DNA from: Serratia nevei
GTDB taxonomy: Bacteria > Pseudomonadota > Gammaproteobacteria > Enterobacterales > Enterobacteriaceae
Assembly: GCF_037948395.1 (NCBI RefSeq)
Contig: NZ_CP149940.1
Location: 868,001-932,000 of the forward strand
DNA length: 64,000 nucleotides
Direction: 5' to 3'
Part shown: piece after piece, positions 17,984 to 26,484 of the stretch
Layout of the letters: the number at the start of each line of letters is the position of its first letter
Numbering within the stretch: the stretch's first letter is position 1
Program-made: the position numbers and the translations under genes
The notes under the pieces: model-generated
What the model was told of the DNA's origin: nothing
Database searches by the model: none
Seen by the model: the letters and a program-made list of their open reading frames with translations, nothing else

Positions 17984-18010
17984 AACCCGGCTGCGGCCGG
18001 GTTTTTTATT
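17984..18010 (+). terminator. Intrinsic terminator of mtnK
   Basis: An eight-base stem AACCCGGC/GCCGGGTT with loop TGCG is followed by TTTTATTTTT. It lies 20 bases after the mtnK stop. Confidence 0.9.
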
Positions 18011-18474
18011 TTTAAGAACTTATTGGTATCAGCAATAGAATAGATAAATTGTTTTTAACTAAAAATGTATTTTTGTTCGTGCCCTATTTGTAAATTTAAT
18101 TATATTTTCTGACCGTTGGTTACATGTCTTTAATATTGGTGGTTTGGTGCCTGAGGAGGGTATTTTTCTGGGTTTTATTGAGGTGGTGAAAACAAAGCAG
18201 GGTGGGCTGTGCTTTTTTTGATCGTTTTATTGTGGAAACAGAAAGAGAAAAAAAGAAATTTTATCGATAAAAACTATCATGTCACCGTTACTTTTTTATG
18301 GCGTGGGATAATTCATGCTCTAACGTGAATAAAGTTGTGGGTTGATCATCTCAATATTACCTCCTAGATTGTTCGAGGGTCAGATAAACGCAAATAAATA
18401 ACGCAAGGTTATTAACTATTAATCACCTTTGGCCTCGTTTTGTCTGATTATTCCTATCGAGATCGGAGTGCCCC
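18011..18474. other. AT-rich gene-free leader of the urease operon
   Basis: About 460 bases with sharply higher A+T than either side and no credible reading frame. It holds one terminator-like hairpin (see 18194-18219). ureA has a weak Shine-Dalgarno, GATCGGAG, ten bases before its ATG. I see no convincing sigma-54 -24/-12 pair. Silencing by H-NS or control by Nac or other nitrogen regulators is possible but not shown. Confidence 0.6.
18194..18219 (+). terminator. Orphan terminator-like hairpin in the urease leader
   Basis: AAAGCA (18194-18199) pairs with TGCTTT (18210-18215) and can extend through a bulged CAG/CTG; a run of seven T ends it. No gene precedes it for over 200 bases, so it would end a small RNA or an attenuated leader transcript. 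Confidence 0.45.
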
Positions 18475-18777
18475 ATGCAATTAACGCCAAGAGAAATTGA
18501 AAAGTTGATGGTCTATACCCTGGCCGACGTCGCATTAAAGCGAAAGTCCAGAGGGATAAAGCTGAATTACCCCGAGGCGGTGGCGATTATTACCACCGCA
18601 GCGCTGGAAGGCGCCCGCGAGGGAAAAACGCTGGAAGAAGTCATGAACGACACGCGGCAGGTATTGAGCCGCGATGACGTGATGGACGGCGTGGCGGAGC
18701 TGATCCCGCACGTGCAGGTCGAAGCGATATTCAGCGACGGCAGCCGCCTGGTGACGGTGCACGATCCGATTCAGTAA
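18475..18777 (+). CDS. ureA: Urease gamma subunit
   Basis: Smallest structural subunit of nickel urease, which hydrolyses urea to ammonia and carbamate. The 100-residue sequence begins [20 protein letters not shown] and contains [10 protein letters not shown], the standard UreA landmarks. It is the first gene of ureABCEFGD, an order shared with Yersinia urease clusters. The ATG at 18475 is preceded by GGAG. Confidence 0.97.
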   Translation: MQLTPREIEKLMVYTLADVALKRKSRGIKLNYPEAVAIITTAALEGAREGKTLEEVMNDTRQVLSRDDVMDGVAELIPHVQVEAIFSDGSRLVTVHDPIQ

Positions 18778-18832
18778 GTGCGGTTTGCGTTCCTGATTGC
18801 CACGGATAAACCTTATCAGCACAGGTATTTCG

Positions 18833-19279
18833 ATGAAAAAGCATGACCCAGAAAAGCACGTGCCGCCCGGCGGCTATATCCTGTCCGAAACCCCCATTAC
18901 CTTCAATGAAGATCGCGAAAGCCTTATTTTAACGGTGCGTAACACCGGCGACAGACCTATTCAGGTCGGTTCGCATTTTCATTTCTTTGAGGCCAACAAA
19001 GCCTTGCAATTCGATCGCGCTGCCGCCTTTGGCAAGCGTTTGAATATCACTGCCACGACGGCGATCCGTTTTGAACCCGGTGACGAGATTGAGGTGGCGA
19101 TTATTGCCATCGGCGGCAAACAAACGGTCTACGGATTTAATAATCTGGTGGACGGTTGGGCGGGGGACAGCCCGGTTGCGGCCGGTGAAAGAGTAAAGAA
19201 AACGATAGATGTAAAGCGAGCTATTGAGCTGGGTTATAAAAACCTCGATCAGGCGCCGACGAAAACGAGCGAGGAATAA
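18833..19279 (+). CDS. ureB: Urease beta subunit
   Basis: Structural subunit of urease, 148 residues from the ATG at 18833. A longer frame begins at 18797 but the family N-terminus fits the later start. The core GGYILSETPITFNEDRE, VGSHFHFFEANKALQFDR and NNLVDGWAG is conserved. Compared with the ~105-residue Klebsiella subunit it has extra N- and C-terminal residues, as Yersinia UreB does. Three bases separate it from ureC. Confidence 0.95.
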   Translation: MKKHDPEKHVPPGGYILSETPITFNEDRESLILTVRNTGDRPIQVGSHFHFFEANKALQFDRAAAFGKRLNITATTAIRFEPGDEIEVAIIAIGGKQTVYGFNNLVDGWAGDSPVAAGERVKKTIDVKRAIELGYKNLDQAPTKTSEE

Positions 19280-19282
19280 CGC

Positions 19283-20998
19283 ATGCCAACTCTCTCCAGG
19301 CAAGAATATGCCGGGCTGTTCGGCCCAACCACCGGCGATAAAATTCGTTTGGGCGATACGCAACTGTTTATTGAAATAGAGAAAGACCTGCGCGGCTACG
19401 GCGAGGAATCGGTCTACGGCGGCGGCAAGTCGCTGCGTGACGGCATGGGCGCCGACAACCGATTAACCAGCGATAACGTGCTGGATCTGGTGATTACCAA
19501 CGTAACGATTTTGGACGCCCGGCAAGGGGTGATCAAGGCGGACGTCGGCATCAAAAACGGCCTGATCGCCGGCATCGGCAAAAGCGGCAACCCGGCGATG
19601 ATGAACGGCGTCACGCCCGGGATGGTGGTGGGCGTCAGCACCGACGCTATCTCGGGCGAGCACCTGATCCTGACCGCCGCCGGCATCGATACGCATATCC
19701 ACTTCATTTCGCCGCAGCAGGCGGCGCATGCGCTTTCCAACGGCGTGACGACGTTCTTCGGCGGTGGCGTCGGGCCGACCGACGGCTCCAACGGCACCAC
19801 CGTGACCGCCGGGCCCTGGCATATCCACCGCATGCTGCGCGCCTTCGAGACTATGCCGGTCAACGTGGGGATGCTCGGCAAGGGGCACGCTTCGCACGCT
19901 GCGCCGCTGGTCGAACAAATCGCCGCCGGCGTGGCGGGGCTGAAAGTGCATGAGGACTGGGGCGCCACCAACTCCGCGCTGCGCCACGCGTTGCGCGTGG
20001 CCGACGACATGGATATTCAGGTGGCGGTGCACACCGACAGCCTGAATGAAGGCGGCTACGTCGAGGACACCATCGACGCCTTTGAAGGGCGCACCATCCA
20101 CACCTTCCACACCGAAGGCGCCGGCGGCGGGCACTCGCCGGATATCATCAAGGTTGCCGCGCAGATGAACGTGTTGCCGAGCTCCACCAACCCCACGCTG
20201 CCGTTCGGCATCAACAGCCAGGCCGAATTGTTCGACATGATCATGGTGTGCCACAACCTCAATCCCAATGTGCCGGCCGACGTGGCGTTCTCTGAAAGCC
20301 GGGTGCGGCCGGAAACCATCGCGGCGGAAAACGTGCTGCACGACATGGGCGTGCTGTCGATGTTTTCCAGCGATTCCCAGGCGATGGGGCGGGTCGGCGA
20401 AAACTGGTTGCGGGTGATGCAGACGGCACATGCGATGAAAGTCGCGCGCGGCAAGCTGCCGGAAGACGCGGCGGAGCACGACAACTTCCGCGTGTTGCGC
20501 TACGTGGCGAAGATCACCATCAATCCGGCGATTGCGCAGGGCATCAGCCACGTGCTGGGTTCGGTCGAGGTCGGCAAGATGGCCGATCTGGTGCTGTGGG
20601 AGCCGCGCTTCTTCGGCGCCAAGCCGAAGCTGGTGATCAAGGGGGGGATGATCAACTGGGCGGTGATGGGCGATCCCAACGCGTCGTTGCCGACGCCGCA
20701 GCCCACGTTCTACCGCCCGATGTTCGGCGCCATGGGCAAATCGCTGCAGGAAACCTGCGTCACCTTCGTCTCCGGCGCCGCGTTGCACGACGGCATCAAA
20801 GAGAAACTGGGGCTGGAGCGGCAGGTGATGGCAGTGCATAACTGCCGGGCGATCTCCAAGCAGGACATGGTGCGCAATGCGGAAACGCCGAACATCGAGG
20901 TGGATCCCGAAACCTTCGCGGTCAAGGTCAACGGCGAACACGCCACGGTGAAGCCCATCTCCACCGCCGTGCTTAATCAACGCTACTTCTTCAGCTAG
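19283..20998 (+). CDS. ureC: Urease alpha (catalytic) subunit
   Basis: Carries the dinickel active site. Nickel ligands are intact: His138 and His140 in [11 protein letters not shown], the carbamylated Lys221 in [11 protein letters not shown], His250 in VAVHTDS, His276 in [10 protein letters not shown] and Asp364 in [10 protein letters not shown]. The mobile-flap residues Cys323 and His324 lie in MVCHNLN. Each is four positions later than in the Klebsiella enzyme, in keeping with the 571-residue length. No defect is visible, so an active enzyme is expected if nickel is supplied. Confidence 0.99.
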   Translation: MPTLSRQEYAGLFGPTTGDKIRLGDTQLFIEIEKDLRGYGEESVYGGGKSLRDGMGADNRLTSDNVLDLVITNVTILDARQGVIKADVGIKNGLIAGIGKSGNPAMMNGVTPGMVVGVSTDAISGEHLILTAAGIDTHIHFISPQQAAHALSNGVTTFFGGGVGPTDGSNGTTVTAGPWHIHRMLRAFETMPVNVGMLGKGHASHAAPLVEQIAAGVAGLKVHEDWGATNSALRHALRVADDMDIQVAVHTDSLNEGGYVEDTIDAFEGRTIHTFHTEGAGGGHSPDIIKVAAQMNVLPSSTNPTLPFGINSQAELFDMIMVCHNLNPNVPADVAFSESRVRPETIAAENVLHDMGVLSMFSSDSQAMGRVGENWLRVMQTAHAMKVARGKLPEDAAEHDNFRVLRYVAKITINPAIAQGISHVLGSVEVGKMADLVLWEPRFFGAKPKLVIKGGMINWAVMGDPNASLPTPQPTFYRPMFGAMGKSLQETCVTFVSGAALHDGIKEKLGLERQVMAVHNCRAISKQDMVRNAETPNIEVDPETFAVKVNGEHATVKPISTAVLNQRYFFS

Positions 20999-21010
20999 GA
21001 ACCGCCGCCC

Positions 21011-21607
21011 ATGATCGTGATTGAAAAGATACTCGGCAATATCAAACGGGATGCCGACTGGCGCGAACGCTTGCAACACGCCTCGCTGGACGTGCTGGCG
21101 CTTTCGCAGTGGGAGGCGCAGAAAAGCCGCTGCCGCAAGACGACTCGCGACGGCCAGGATCTTGGCATCTCCCTCGATCGTCATCAGGTGCTGGCCGACG
21201 GCGACGTGTTGCTTTGGGACGAAGCGAACCGCAGCGCGGTGGTGGTGCAGATGAACCTGCGCGACGTGATGGTCATCCATCTTGAGTCGTTGCTGGCGAC
21301 CGATATGGCGACGGTGCTGAAGACTGCGTTCGAACTGGGGCATGCGCTGGGCAATCAGCACTGGAAATCGGTCATCAAAGGGAATCGCATCTTTATTCCG
21401 CTGACGGTGGCGACCAAGGTGATGGATTCGGTGATGAAAACCCACGGTTTCCACGCGTTGCCTTATTCGTTCGTGAAGGGCGAAAGCATTTTGCCGCATT
21501 TGACCCAGCCCGAAGCGCGCTTGCTGTTCGGTGGCGCGGAGGATTCCGCCACCCATGTGCATGTCGACAGCCCCTTCCTCGGCCAGCATGTGATCAAACT
21601 GAAATGA
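21011..21607 (+). CDS. ureE: Urease accessory protein UreE (nickel metallochaperone)
   Basis: Dimeric nickel donor to the UreDFG activation complex. The 198-residue protein has the N-terminal peptide-binding domain and the metal-binding ferredoxin-like domain with [20 protein letters not shown]. It ends [17 protein letters not shown]: the long polyhistidine tail of the Klebsiella protein is missing, leaving only a few scattered histidines. It overlaps ureF by four bases. Confidence 0.95.
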   Translation: MIVIEKILGNIKRDADWRERLQHASLDVLALSQWEAQKSRCRKTTRDGQDLGISLDRHQVLADGDVLLWDEANRSAVVVQMNLRDVMVIHLESLLATDMATVLKTAFELGHALGNQHWKSVIKGNRIFIPLTVATKVMDSVMKTHGFHALPYSFVKGESILPHLTQPEARLLFGGAEDSATHVHVDSPFLGQHVIKLK

Positions 21608-22290
21608 ACGCCGTCCAGTTGATTCGCATTCTGCAGTTTGCCGACTCGGTGCTGCCGGTGGGGGCGTTCGCCTTTTCCAACGGCGTCGAGTCGGCGATCC
21701 AGGCCGGCATCGTGCGCGATGCCGACACGCTGCAGTCGTTCACCCGCACCGCCTTGCAACAGGCGGCGGGCGGCGACGGCCGAGCGGTGACGGCGGCCTG
21801 CCGGGCGCTGCAGGCCGGCGATCGCGAGGCGGCGATGGGCCACGACTGGGCACTGTTCAACCGCAAGCTGAACGAAGAGGGCCGCAACATGGTGGTGCGG
21901 ATGGGAAAAAAGCTGGCGGAAATGGCGGCGGCCATCTGCGACGAACCTCAGGTGGTCTGGTGGCTTGAGCAGATCAAAACCGGCCGCGCCGCCGGCACCT
22001 ATCCGGTGACGCAGGCGGTGGTGATGACGGCGCTGGGCGCCGGCCCGCGCGAGGTGGCGGTGATGCATCAGTACGGCGTGGCGATGACCATTCTCAGCGC
22101 CGCCATGCGCCTGATGCGCGTCACCCATATCGACACCCAACGCATCCTGTTTCAACTCAACCGGGACATCGACGTTTTTTGTGACGAAGCCGAACGCGGC
22201 GGCGTTGAACAAATGGCCTCTTACGCGCCGGTGACCGATGTCCTGGCCGCACTGCACGTCGGCGCATTTACCCGACTGTTCAGCAACTGA
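21604..22290 (+). CDS. ureF: Urease accessory protein UreF
   Basis: All-helical accessory protein that couples UreG GTP hydrolysis to nickel insertion. 228 residues, with the family N-terminus [20 protein letters not shown] and a C-terminal [13 protein letters not shown]. Start overlaps the ureE stop (ATGA). Confidence 0.96.
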   Translation: MNAVQLIRILQFADSVLPVGAFAFSNGVESAIQAGIVRDADTLQSFTRTALQQAAGGDGRAVTAACRALQAGDREAAMGHDWALFNRKLNEEGRNMVVRMGKKLAEMAAAICDEPQVVWWLEQIKTGRAAGTYPVTQAVVMTALGAGPREVAVMHQYGVAMTILSAAMRLMRVTHIDTQRILFQLNRDIDVFCDEAERGGVEQMASYAPVTDVLAALHVGAFTRLFSN

Positions 22291-22308
22291 TAATAAGGAA
22301 CGAGCAGA

Positions 22309-22944
22309 GTGAAAAAAATTACCCGCATCGGTATCGGCGGCCCGGTAGGCTCGGGCAAGACCGCGATCATTGAAGTCATCACGCCGCGCTTGATCGAGCG
22401 GGGCATCAGCCCGCTGATCATCACCAACGACATCGTCACCACCGAAGACGCCAAACAGGTCAAGCGCACGCTCAAGGGGATCCTGGACGAGGAGAAAATT
22501 CTGGGCGTGGAAACCGGCGCTTGCCCGCATACCGCCGTGCGGGAGGATCCGAGCATGAATATCGCGGCGGTAGAGGAGATGGAGGCCCGCTTTCCGGAAA
22601 GCGACGTGGTGATGATCGAGAGCGGCGGCGATAATCTGACGCTGACCTTCAGCCCGGCGCTGGCGGACTTTTACATCTATGTCATCGACGTCGCCGAAGG
22701 GGAAAAGATCCCGCGTAAAAACGGGCCGGGCCTGGTGCAGGCCGACATCCTGGTGATCAACAAAATCGATCTGGCCCCCTATGTCGGCGCCAGCCTGGCG
22801 GTGATGGAACACGACACCCGCGTGGTGCGCGGCGAGCGGCCTTATATTCTCACCAACTGCAAAACCGGCGAAGGCATCGACGAGCTGGTGGACATGATCA
22901 TGCGTGATTTCCTGTTCACCCATGCGCCGTCGGCGGCGGTATGA
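22309..22944 (+). CDS. ureG: Urease accessory GTPase UreG
   Basis: SIMIBI-class GTPase that delivers nickel to apo-urease. P-loop GGPVGSGKT at residues 10-18, the nickel-binding CPH motif in [15 protein letters not shown] near 66, switch region IESGGDNL and the guanine-specificity motif [11 protein letters not shown]. 211 residues. It overlaps ureD by four bases. Confidence 0.98.
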   Translation: MKKITRIGIGGPVGSGKTAIIEVITPRLIERGISPLIITNDIVTTEDAKQVKRTLKGILDEEKILGVETGACPHTAVREDPSMNIAAVEEMEARFPESDVVMIESGGDNLTLTFSPALADFYIYVIDVAEGEKIPRKNGPGLVQADILVINKIDLAPYVGASLAVMEHDTRVVRGERPYILTNCKTGEGIDELVDMIMRDFLFTHAPSAAV

Positions 22945-23888
22945 CGGCGGTCAGCGAAGCCGCGAGGCGCGTCGCGCAGCTTGGCGCCGATGCGCCGGAG
23001 CTGGCCGATTATCAGGATGAGCCGCCGCAAATGGCCAGCGGCGGCGTGGGCAAAACCGGCTATCTGCGGCTGGGGTTTGCGCTAAGCGGGCATCGCAGCG
23101 TGCTGCGGCAGATGGAGCGGCGCGTACCGTTTCTGGTGCAGCGGGCGCTGTATTGGGATGAAGCGCTGCCGCAGATGCCGTGCGTGTTCGTCATCTCCAC
23201 CTCGGGATGCATCTTGCAGGGCGATCGCCTGACGCTCGAGGTGCAGGTCGCTCCCCAGGCCTGCGGGCATGTCACCACCCAGTCGGCGACCAAGATCCAC
23301 GCCATGGAAAATAATTACGCGGCGCAGATGCAGACGCTGACGCTCGAAGAGGGCAGCTATCTGGAGATGATGCCCGATCCGGTGATCCCCCACTGCGGTT
23401 CGCGCTTCATTACCGATACCCGCATTACGCTACACCCGACGGCGACGCTGCTCTACGGCGAGATCCTGATGTCGGGGCGCAAACACCATCAGGCGGATCG
23501 CGGGTTCAGATTCGACGTGTACTCCTCGCGCATCAGTGCCTGCCGCCCCGAGGGCAAGACGCTGTTTGTCGAACGCTATGTGCTGGAGCCGCATAAACAC
23601 CCGCTGAACGGGGTCGGCGTGATGGGGCCGTTCGACGTGTTCGGCAATGTGATCCTGCTGACGCCGCCCGAGCACCATCAGCGGATCCTCGATCGCATCG
23701 CGCCCCATTATGACGAGGTTGAGGGGATCGCCAGCGGCGTCAGCCGGTTGCCCAACGAGTGTGGGCTGATCTTTAAGGCCCTGGGCAAAGAGGCGCGCCA
23801 GGTGAAGGCGGCCATTCGCGTTTTCTGGCGCGTCGCCCGGGAAGAGATCCTGGGCGTGACGCTGCCGGAGCCCTTTATCTGGCGCTAA
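22941..23888 (+). CDS. ureD: Urease accessory protein UreD (UreH)
   Basis: Scaffold that binds apo-urease first and forms the nickel tunnel with UreF. The 315-residue protein shows [44 protein letters not shown] and [13 protein letters not shown], all typical UreD blocks. Its place last in ureABCEFGD rather than first is the Yersinia-type order and differs from Klebsiella ureDABCEFG. Confidence 0.96.
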   Translation: MTAVSEAARRVAQLGADAPELADYQDEPPQMASGGVGKTGYLRLGFALSGHRSVLRQMERRVPFLVQRALYWDEALPQMPCVFVISTSGCILQGDRLTLEVQVAPQACGHVTTQSATKIHAMENNYAAQMQTLTLEEGSYLEMMPDPVIPHCGSRFITDTRITLHPTATLLYGEILMSGRKHHQADRGFRFDVYSSRISACRPEGKTLFVERYVLEPHKHPLNGVGVMGPFDVFGNVILLTPPEHHQRILDRIAPHYDEVEGIASGVSRLPNECGLIFKALGKEARQVKAAIRVFWRVAREEILGVTLPEPFIWR

Positions 23889-23907
23889 TCTGCAGCGGGA
23901 AGCGGTC

Positions 23908-24885
23908 ATGACGACAAGGTGGAGTTGGGGCGGTCTGTGTGCCCACAGCCGGATAGCGGCGGCGGCGGATGCGGTGCTGCGCGGCTGTTCGCAGGTGATG
24001 TTTCAAAATAACCCGTTGACCGGATTACTGTTTTTTATCGCCATTTTCGTGGGCGCCTATGAGGAAGGGTTGCCGCAGGTGGCCTTCGGCTGTCTGCTGG
24101 GCACCGCGTCGGCGACGCTGAGCGCGGCGTGGCTGGTGGACGATCGCACGGCGTTGCGCTCTGGGCTGTATGGCTACAACGGCTGCCTGGTCGGCGCCGC
24201 GCTGCCGACCTTTTTACTGCCCTCGGCCTGGCTGTGGATCGGCGTGATGTTCAGCAGCACGATCTCGGTGATCGTCACCGTTGGCCTCAATCGGCTGTTG
24301 CGCACCTGGAAGATCGCGGCGCTGACGGCGCCTTTCGTGCTGACCACCTGGACGGTGCTGTTGGCCAGCTACCCGTTCAGCCATCTGCGGCATGTACGGT
24401 TGCCGGCGGCGGCCATCCCGGCCGACGGGGCGGTGTTCTACGCGCATCCCGGCGTCGCAGAGATGCTGAGCGGCGCGCTGCATGGCGTTTCTCAGGTCTT
24501 TTTGTGCAGCAGCGTGAGCGGTGGCGTACTGCTGTTGCTCGGGCTGGCGGTGTCGTCGCCGCGCGCGATGCTGCTGGGTTTTTTCGGCGCGTTGCTGGCG
24601 GTGGCCACATCGCTGGCGATCGGCGCCGATCCGCAGGCGGTTTTCGCCGGGCTGTACGCCTTCAGCGCAGTGCTGACGGCGGTGGCGCTGGGATCCGTCT
24701 TCAACCCACCCGGCCGGCGAGTGCTGATCTATACGCTGCTCGGCGTGATTTTTACGGTGCTGGTGCAGGGCGCGTTCAATACCCTGCTGGCCCCGCTGGG
24801 CATGCCGTCGTTGACCATGCCGTTCGTGATCGCGTCCTGGCTGTTTTTGAGCGCCAATCCGGCGGTGATCGCGGCGCGGCGCTAA
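23908..24885 (+). CDS. yut: Urea transporter, UT family
   Basis: Inner-membrane urea channel of 325 residues with about ten hydrophobic segments and the duplicated UT architecture. Recognisable blocks are QVMFQNNPLTGLLFFIAIFV, the GLYGYNGCLVGAALP motif and PFVLTTWTVLLA. Twenty bases after ureD, so probably in the operon. The homologous gene follows ureD in Yersinia (Yut). Confidence 0.88.
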   Translation: MTTRWSWGGLCAHSRIAAAADAVLRGCSQVMFQNNPLTGLLFFIAIFVGAYEEGLPQVAFGCLLGTASATLSAAWLVDDRTALRSGLYGYNGCLVGAALPTFLLPSAWLWIGVMFSSTISVIVTVGLNRLLRTWKIAALTAPFVLTTWTVLLASYPFSHLRHVRLPAAAIPADGAVFYAHPGVAEMLSGALHGVSQVFLCSSVSGGVLLLLGLAVSSPRAMLLGFFGALLAVATSLAIGADPQAVFAGLYAFSAVLTAVALGSVFNPPGRRVLIYTLLGVIFTVLVQGAFNTLLAPLGMPSLTMPFVIASWLFLSANPAVIAARR

Positions 24886-24925
24886 TCCATTGATTTGAAC
24901 ATAACGATAAAACAGGAGTGTGGGT

Positions 24926-25969
24926 ATGGCGGTAGTTTCCGAAGGATTGCATGGCGCGGCCCGGCGACGGGCGGTATCCCTGTTGTTGGGGCTGGTGGCG
25001 GTCAACGTCATCGTCTGGCTGCTGGCGCTGTCGGTGTTCAAAGACAATGCCGCGCTGATGGGCACCGCCTTACTGGCCTACAGTTTTGGTCTGCGCCATG
25101 CGGTGGATGCCGATCACATCGCCGCGATCGACAACGTGACCCGCAAGCTGATGCAGCAGGGCAAAACGCCGGTGGCGGTCGGTACCTTCTTCTCGCTCGG
25201 CCACTCGACCATCGTGGTGCTGGCCTCGGCCGCGATTGCCGCGACGGCGATGATGTTCAGCCGTCAGATGGGCTGGTTTCACGAAACCGGCGGCCTGATC
25301 GGCACGCTGGTGTCCTCGTTGTTTTTGCTGACGGTGGCCTTTATCAATCTGCTGGTGCTGATCTCCGTGTGGCGAGCGTTCCGGCAGGTGAAGGCGGGCG
25401 AACTGCCTGCGCATCAATCGCTGGATCTGCTGATGAGCGGCGGCGGTGTGCTGGCGCGCTGTTTCCGCCCGCTGTTCAGGCTGGTGAACCAGAGCTGGCA
25501 CATGTACCTGGTGGGTTTCTTGTTTGGCCTGGGCTTCGACACCGCCACCGAGGTCGGGCTGCTGGGGATTTCGGCCGCCGGTGCGGGCCATGGCATGAAT
25601 CTGTGGAGCATCATGCTGTTCCCGGCGCTGTTCGCCGCCGGGATGGCGCTGATCGACTCCATCGACAACTTCGTGATGATTGGCGCTTACGGTTGGGCGT
25701 TCTCCAAACCGATCCGCAAGCTGTACTACAACATGACCATCACGGCGGCGTCGGTGATCATCGCGGTGTTTATCGGCGGCATCGAAGCGCTCGGGCTTAT
25801 CGCCGACAAGCTGGCGCTGTCCGGCCCGCTGTGGGACGCCGTCGCGCGGCTCAACGATCATCTGGGGGAGATGGGCTATTGGGTGATCGCCGTGTTCATC
25901 TTCTGCTGGTTGGTGTCGGTGGTGAATTACCGCCTGCGCGGCTACGACAAACTGACGGTCAGCGGTTGA
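24926..25969 (+). CDS. High-affinity nickel permease, NiCoT (HoxN/HupN/NixA) family
   Basis: Membrane permease that imports Ni2+ (some members Co2+). The ATG at 24926 has AGGAG seven bases upstream and gives 347 residues; an in-frame GTG at 24920 is the alternative. The signature RHAVDADHIAAIDNVTR in the second membrane helix is intact, as are GTFFSLGHSTIVVL and FGLGFDTATEVGLL. It closes the urease block and supplies the metal for the apoenzyme. Confidence 0.92.
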   Translation: MAVVSEGLHGAARRRAVSLLLGLVAVNVIVWLLALSVFKDNAALMGTALLAYSFGLRHAVDADHIAAIDNVTRKLMQQGKTPVAVGTFFSLGHSTIVVLASAAIAATAMMFSRQMGWFHETGGLIGTLVSSLFLLTVAFINLLVLISVWRAFRQVKAGELPAHQSLDLLMSGGGVLARCFRPLFRLVNQSWHMYLVGFLFGLGFDTATEVGLLGISAAGAGHGMNLWSIMLFPALFAAGMALIDSIDNFVMIGAYGWAFSKPIRKLYYNMTITAASVIIAVFIGGIEALGLIADKLALSGPLWDAVARLNDHLGEMGYWVIAVFIFCWLVSVVNYRLRGYDKLTVSG

Positions 25970-26007
25970 AAAGGCGGGTGCTCGTGGATCCTGCCTGACA
26001 CCATCGG

Positions 26008-26036
26008 CCAACGGGCGGGGCGAACCCCGCCGTTGG
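26008..26036. terminator. Strong hairpin between nixA-type gene and hok
   Basis: CCAACGG-G-CGGGG (26008-26020) pairs with CCCCGCCGTTGG (26025-26036) with one bulged G and loop CGAA. It stands between two converging transcripts and just after the hok stop. No T tract follows on either strand, so efficiency is uncertain; in Hok mRNAs the 3' end also folds back to the leader. Confidence 0.5.
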
Positions 26037-26042
26037 GTTGCC

Positions 26043-26195
26043 TTACCGTTCGGATTCGTAAGCCAAAGTGGCCGCAACCTCCGAGTCTCCCAGCCTGATG
26101 CGCAGTTCGCACAGCGAACCGCGGGTTAGCCAGATGAACGCGATCAGCGTCATACAGACGATCACCAGTTTAAGTACGACCCGTTTTTGCTGCAT
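26043..26195 (-). CDS. Hok/Gef family type I toxin
   Basis: A 50-residue single-membrane-span toxin that depolarises the inner membrane when translated. Translation from the ATG at 26195 gives MQQKRVVLKL, then VIVCMTLIAFIWLTRGSLCE, then LRIRLGDSEV and AATLAYESER. The hydrophobic span, the two Cys (14 and 29), the LTRxSLCE core and the VAA-x-x-AYES end are the Hok/Gef signature. GGGAGG precedes the start. It lies antisense to the end of the urease block, next to fadE. A leader frame and a possible antisense RNA promoter overlap its 5' side. Chromosomal hok copies are often inactive; none of the coding features here is broken. Confidence 0.88.
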   Translation of the reverse strand: MQQKRVVLKLVIVCMTLIAFIWLTRGSLCELRIRLGDSEVAATLAYESER

Positions 26196-26256
26196 TTTTG
26201 ACCTCCCTATCCTTGCCTTGCGGCGGGTAAGAGGCTAACCTGATGTTGCTTGGCAT
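26170..26256 (-). CDS. Mok-like leader reading frame overlapping hok
   Basis: A 28-codon frame begins at the ATG at 26256 and ends inside hok at 26170, so it covers the hok ribosome binding site and first nine codons in another frame. In hok/sok loci a mok frame in this position couples hok translation and is the real target of Sok RNA. The frame is also open upstream of the ATG, so the true start may be earlier. Called from position only; the peptide has no family. Confidence 0.45.
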   Translation of the reverse strand: MPSNIRLASYPPQGKDREVKNAAKTGRT

Positions 26257-26345
26257 CAGAGTGGCCTCGGGTTGATAATATCGACTCGGGGCCTTTCTCT
26301 TTCTCTCCTTTGCCAAGGCTCCGGACAGAAAGATCCAGAGCACCC
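26250..26345 (+). ncRNA. Candidate Sok-like antisense RNA and its promoter
   Basis: On the strand opposite the hok leader, TTGGCA (26250-26255) and GATAAT (26274-26279) are spaced by 18 bases and would start an RNA near 26286, complementary to the hok/mok leader. The flanks contain CCTCGGGTTGA and GACTCGGGGCC, direct CTCGGG repeats like those I recall at enterobacterial hok loci. The 3' end is a guess; no clean terminator is seen. Confidence 0.4.
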
Positions 26346-26425
26346 GCCGCGCAGTCTACTCGAACTTCCTTCCCGTGAAATCCGCCGTTGCGCCAACCTG
26401 TGGCGCGATGCGCAGTTCGTGATGC

Positions 26426-26460
26426 AAGAAAAGAAAAAGGGGCGATGATGATCGCCCCTT
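26426..26460 (-). terminator. Intrinsic terminator of fadE
   Basis: On the minus strand a perfect ten-base stem AAGGGGCGAT/ATCGCCCCTT (26437-26446 with 26451-26460) with a four-base loop is followed by TTTTCTTTTCTT. It lies 24 bases after the fadE stop. Confidence 0.88.
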
Positions 26461-26484
26461 GGATGCGTGAAGCTTGAATTGGCG

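Noticed and set aside
18422..18474. Sigma-54 promoter for ureA (TGGCC and TTGTC like bases)
   Set aside because: The essential GC of the -12 element is missing, so I could not support it.
19463..21589. 708-codon open frame antisense to ureC and ureE
   Set aside because: It lies opposite intact urease genes, has a His/Arg-rich composition typical of antisense frames in high-GC DNA, and no start signals.
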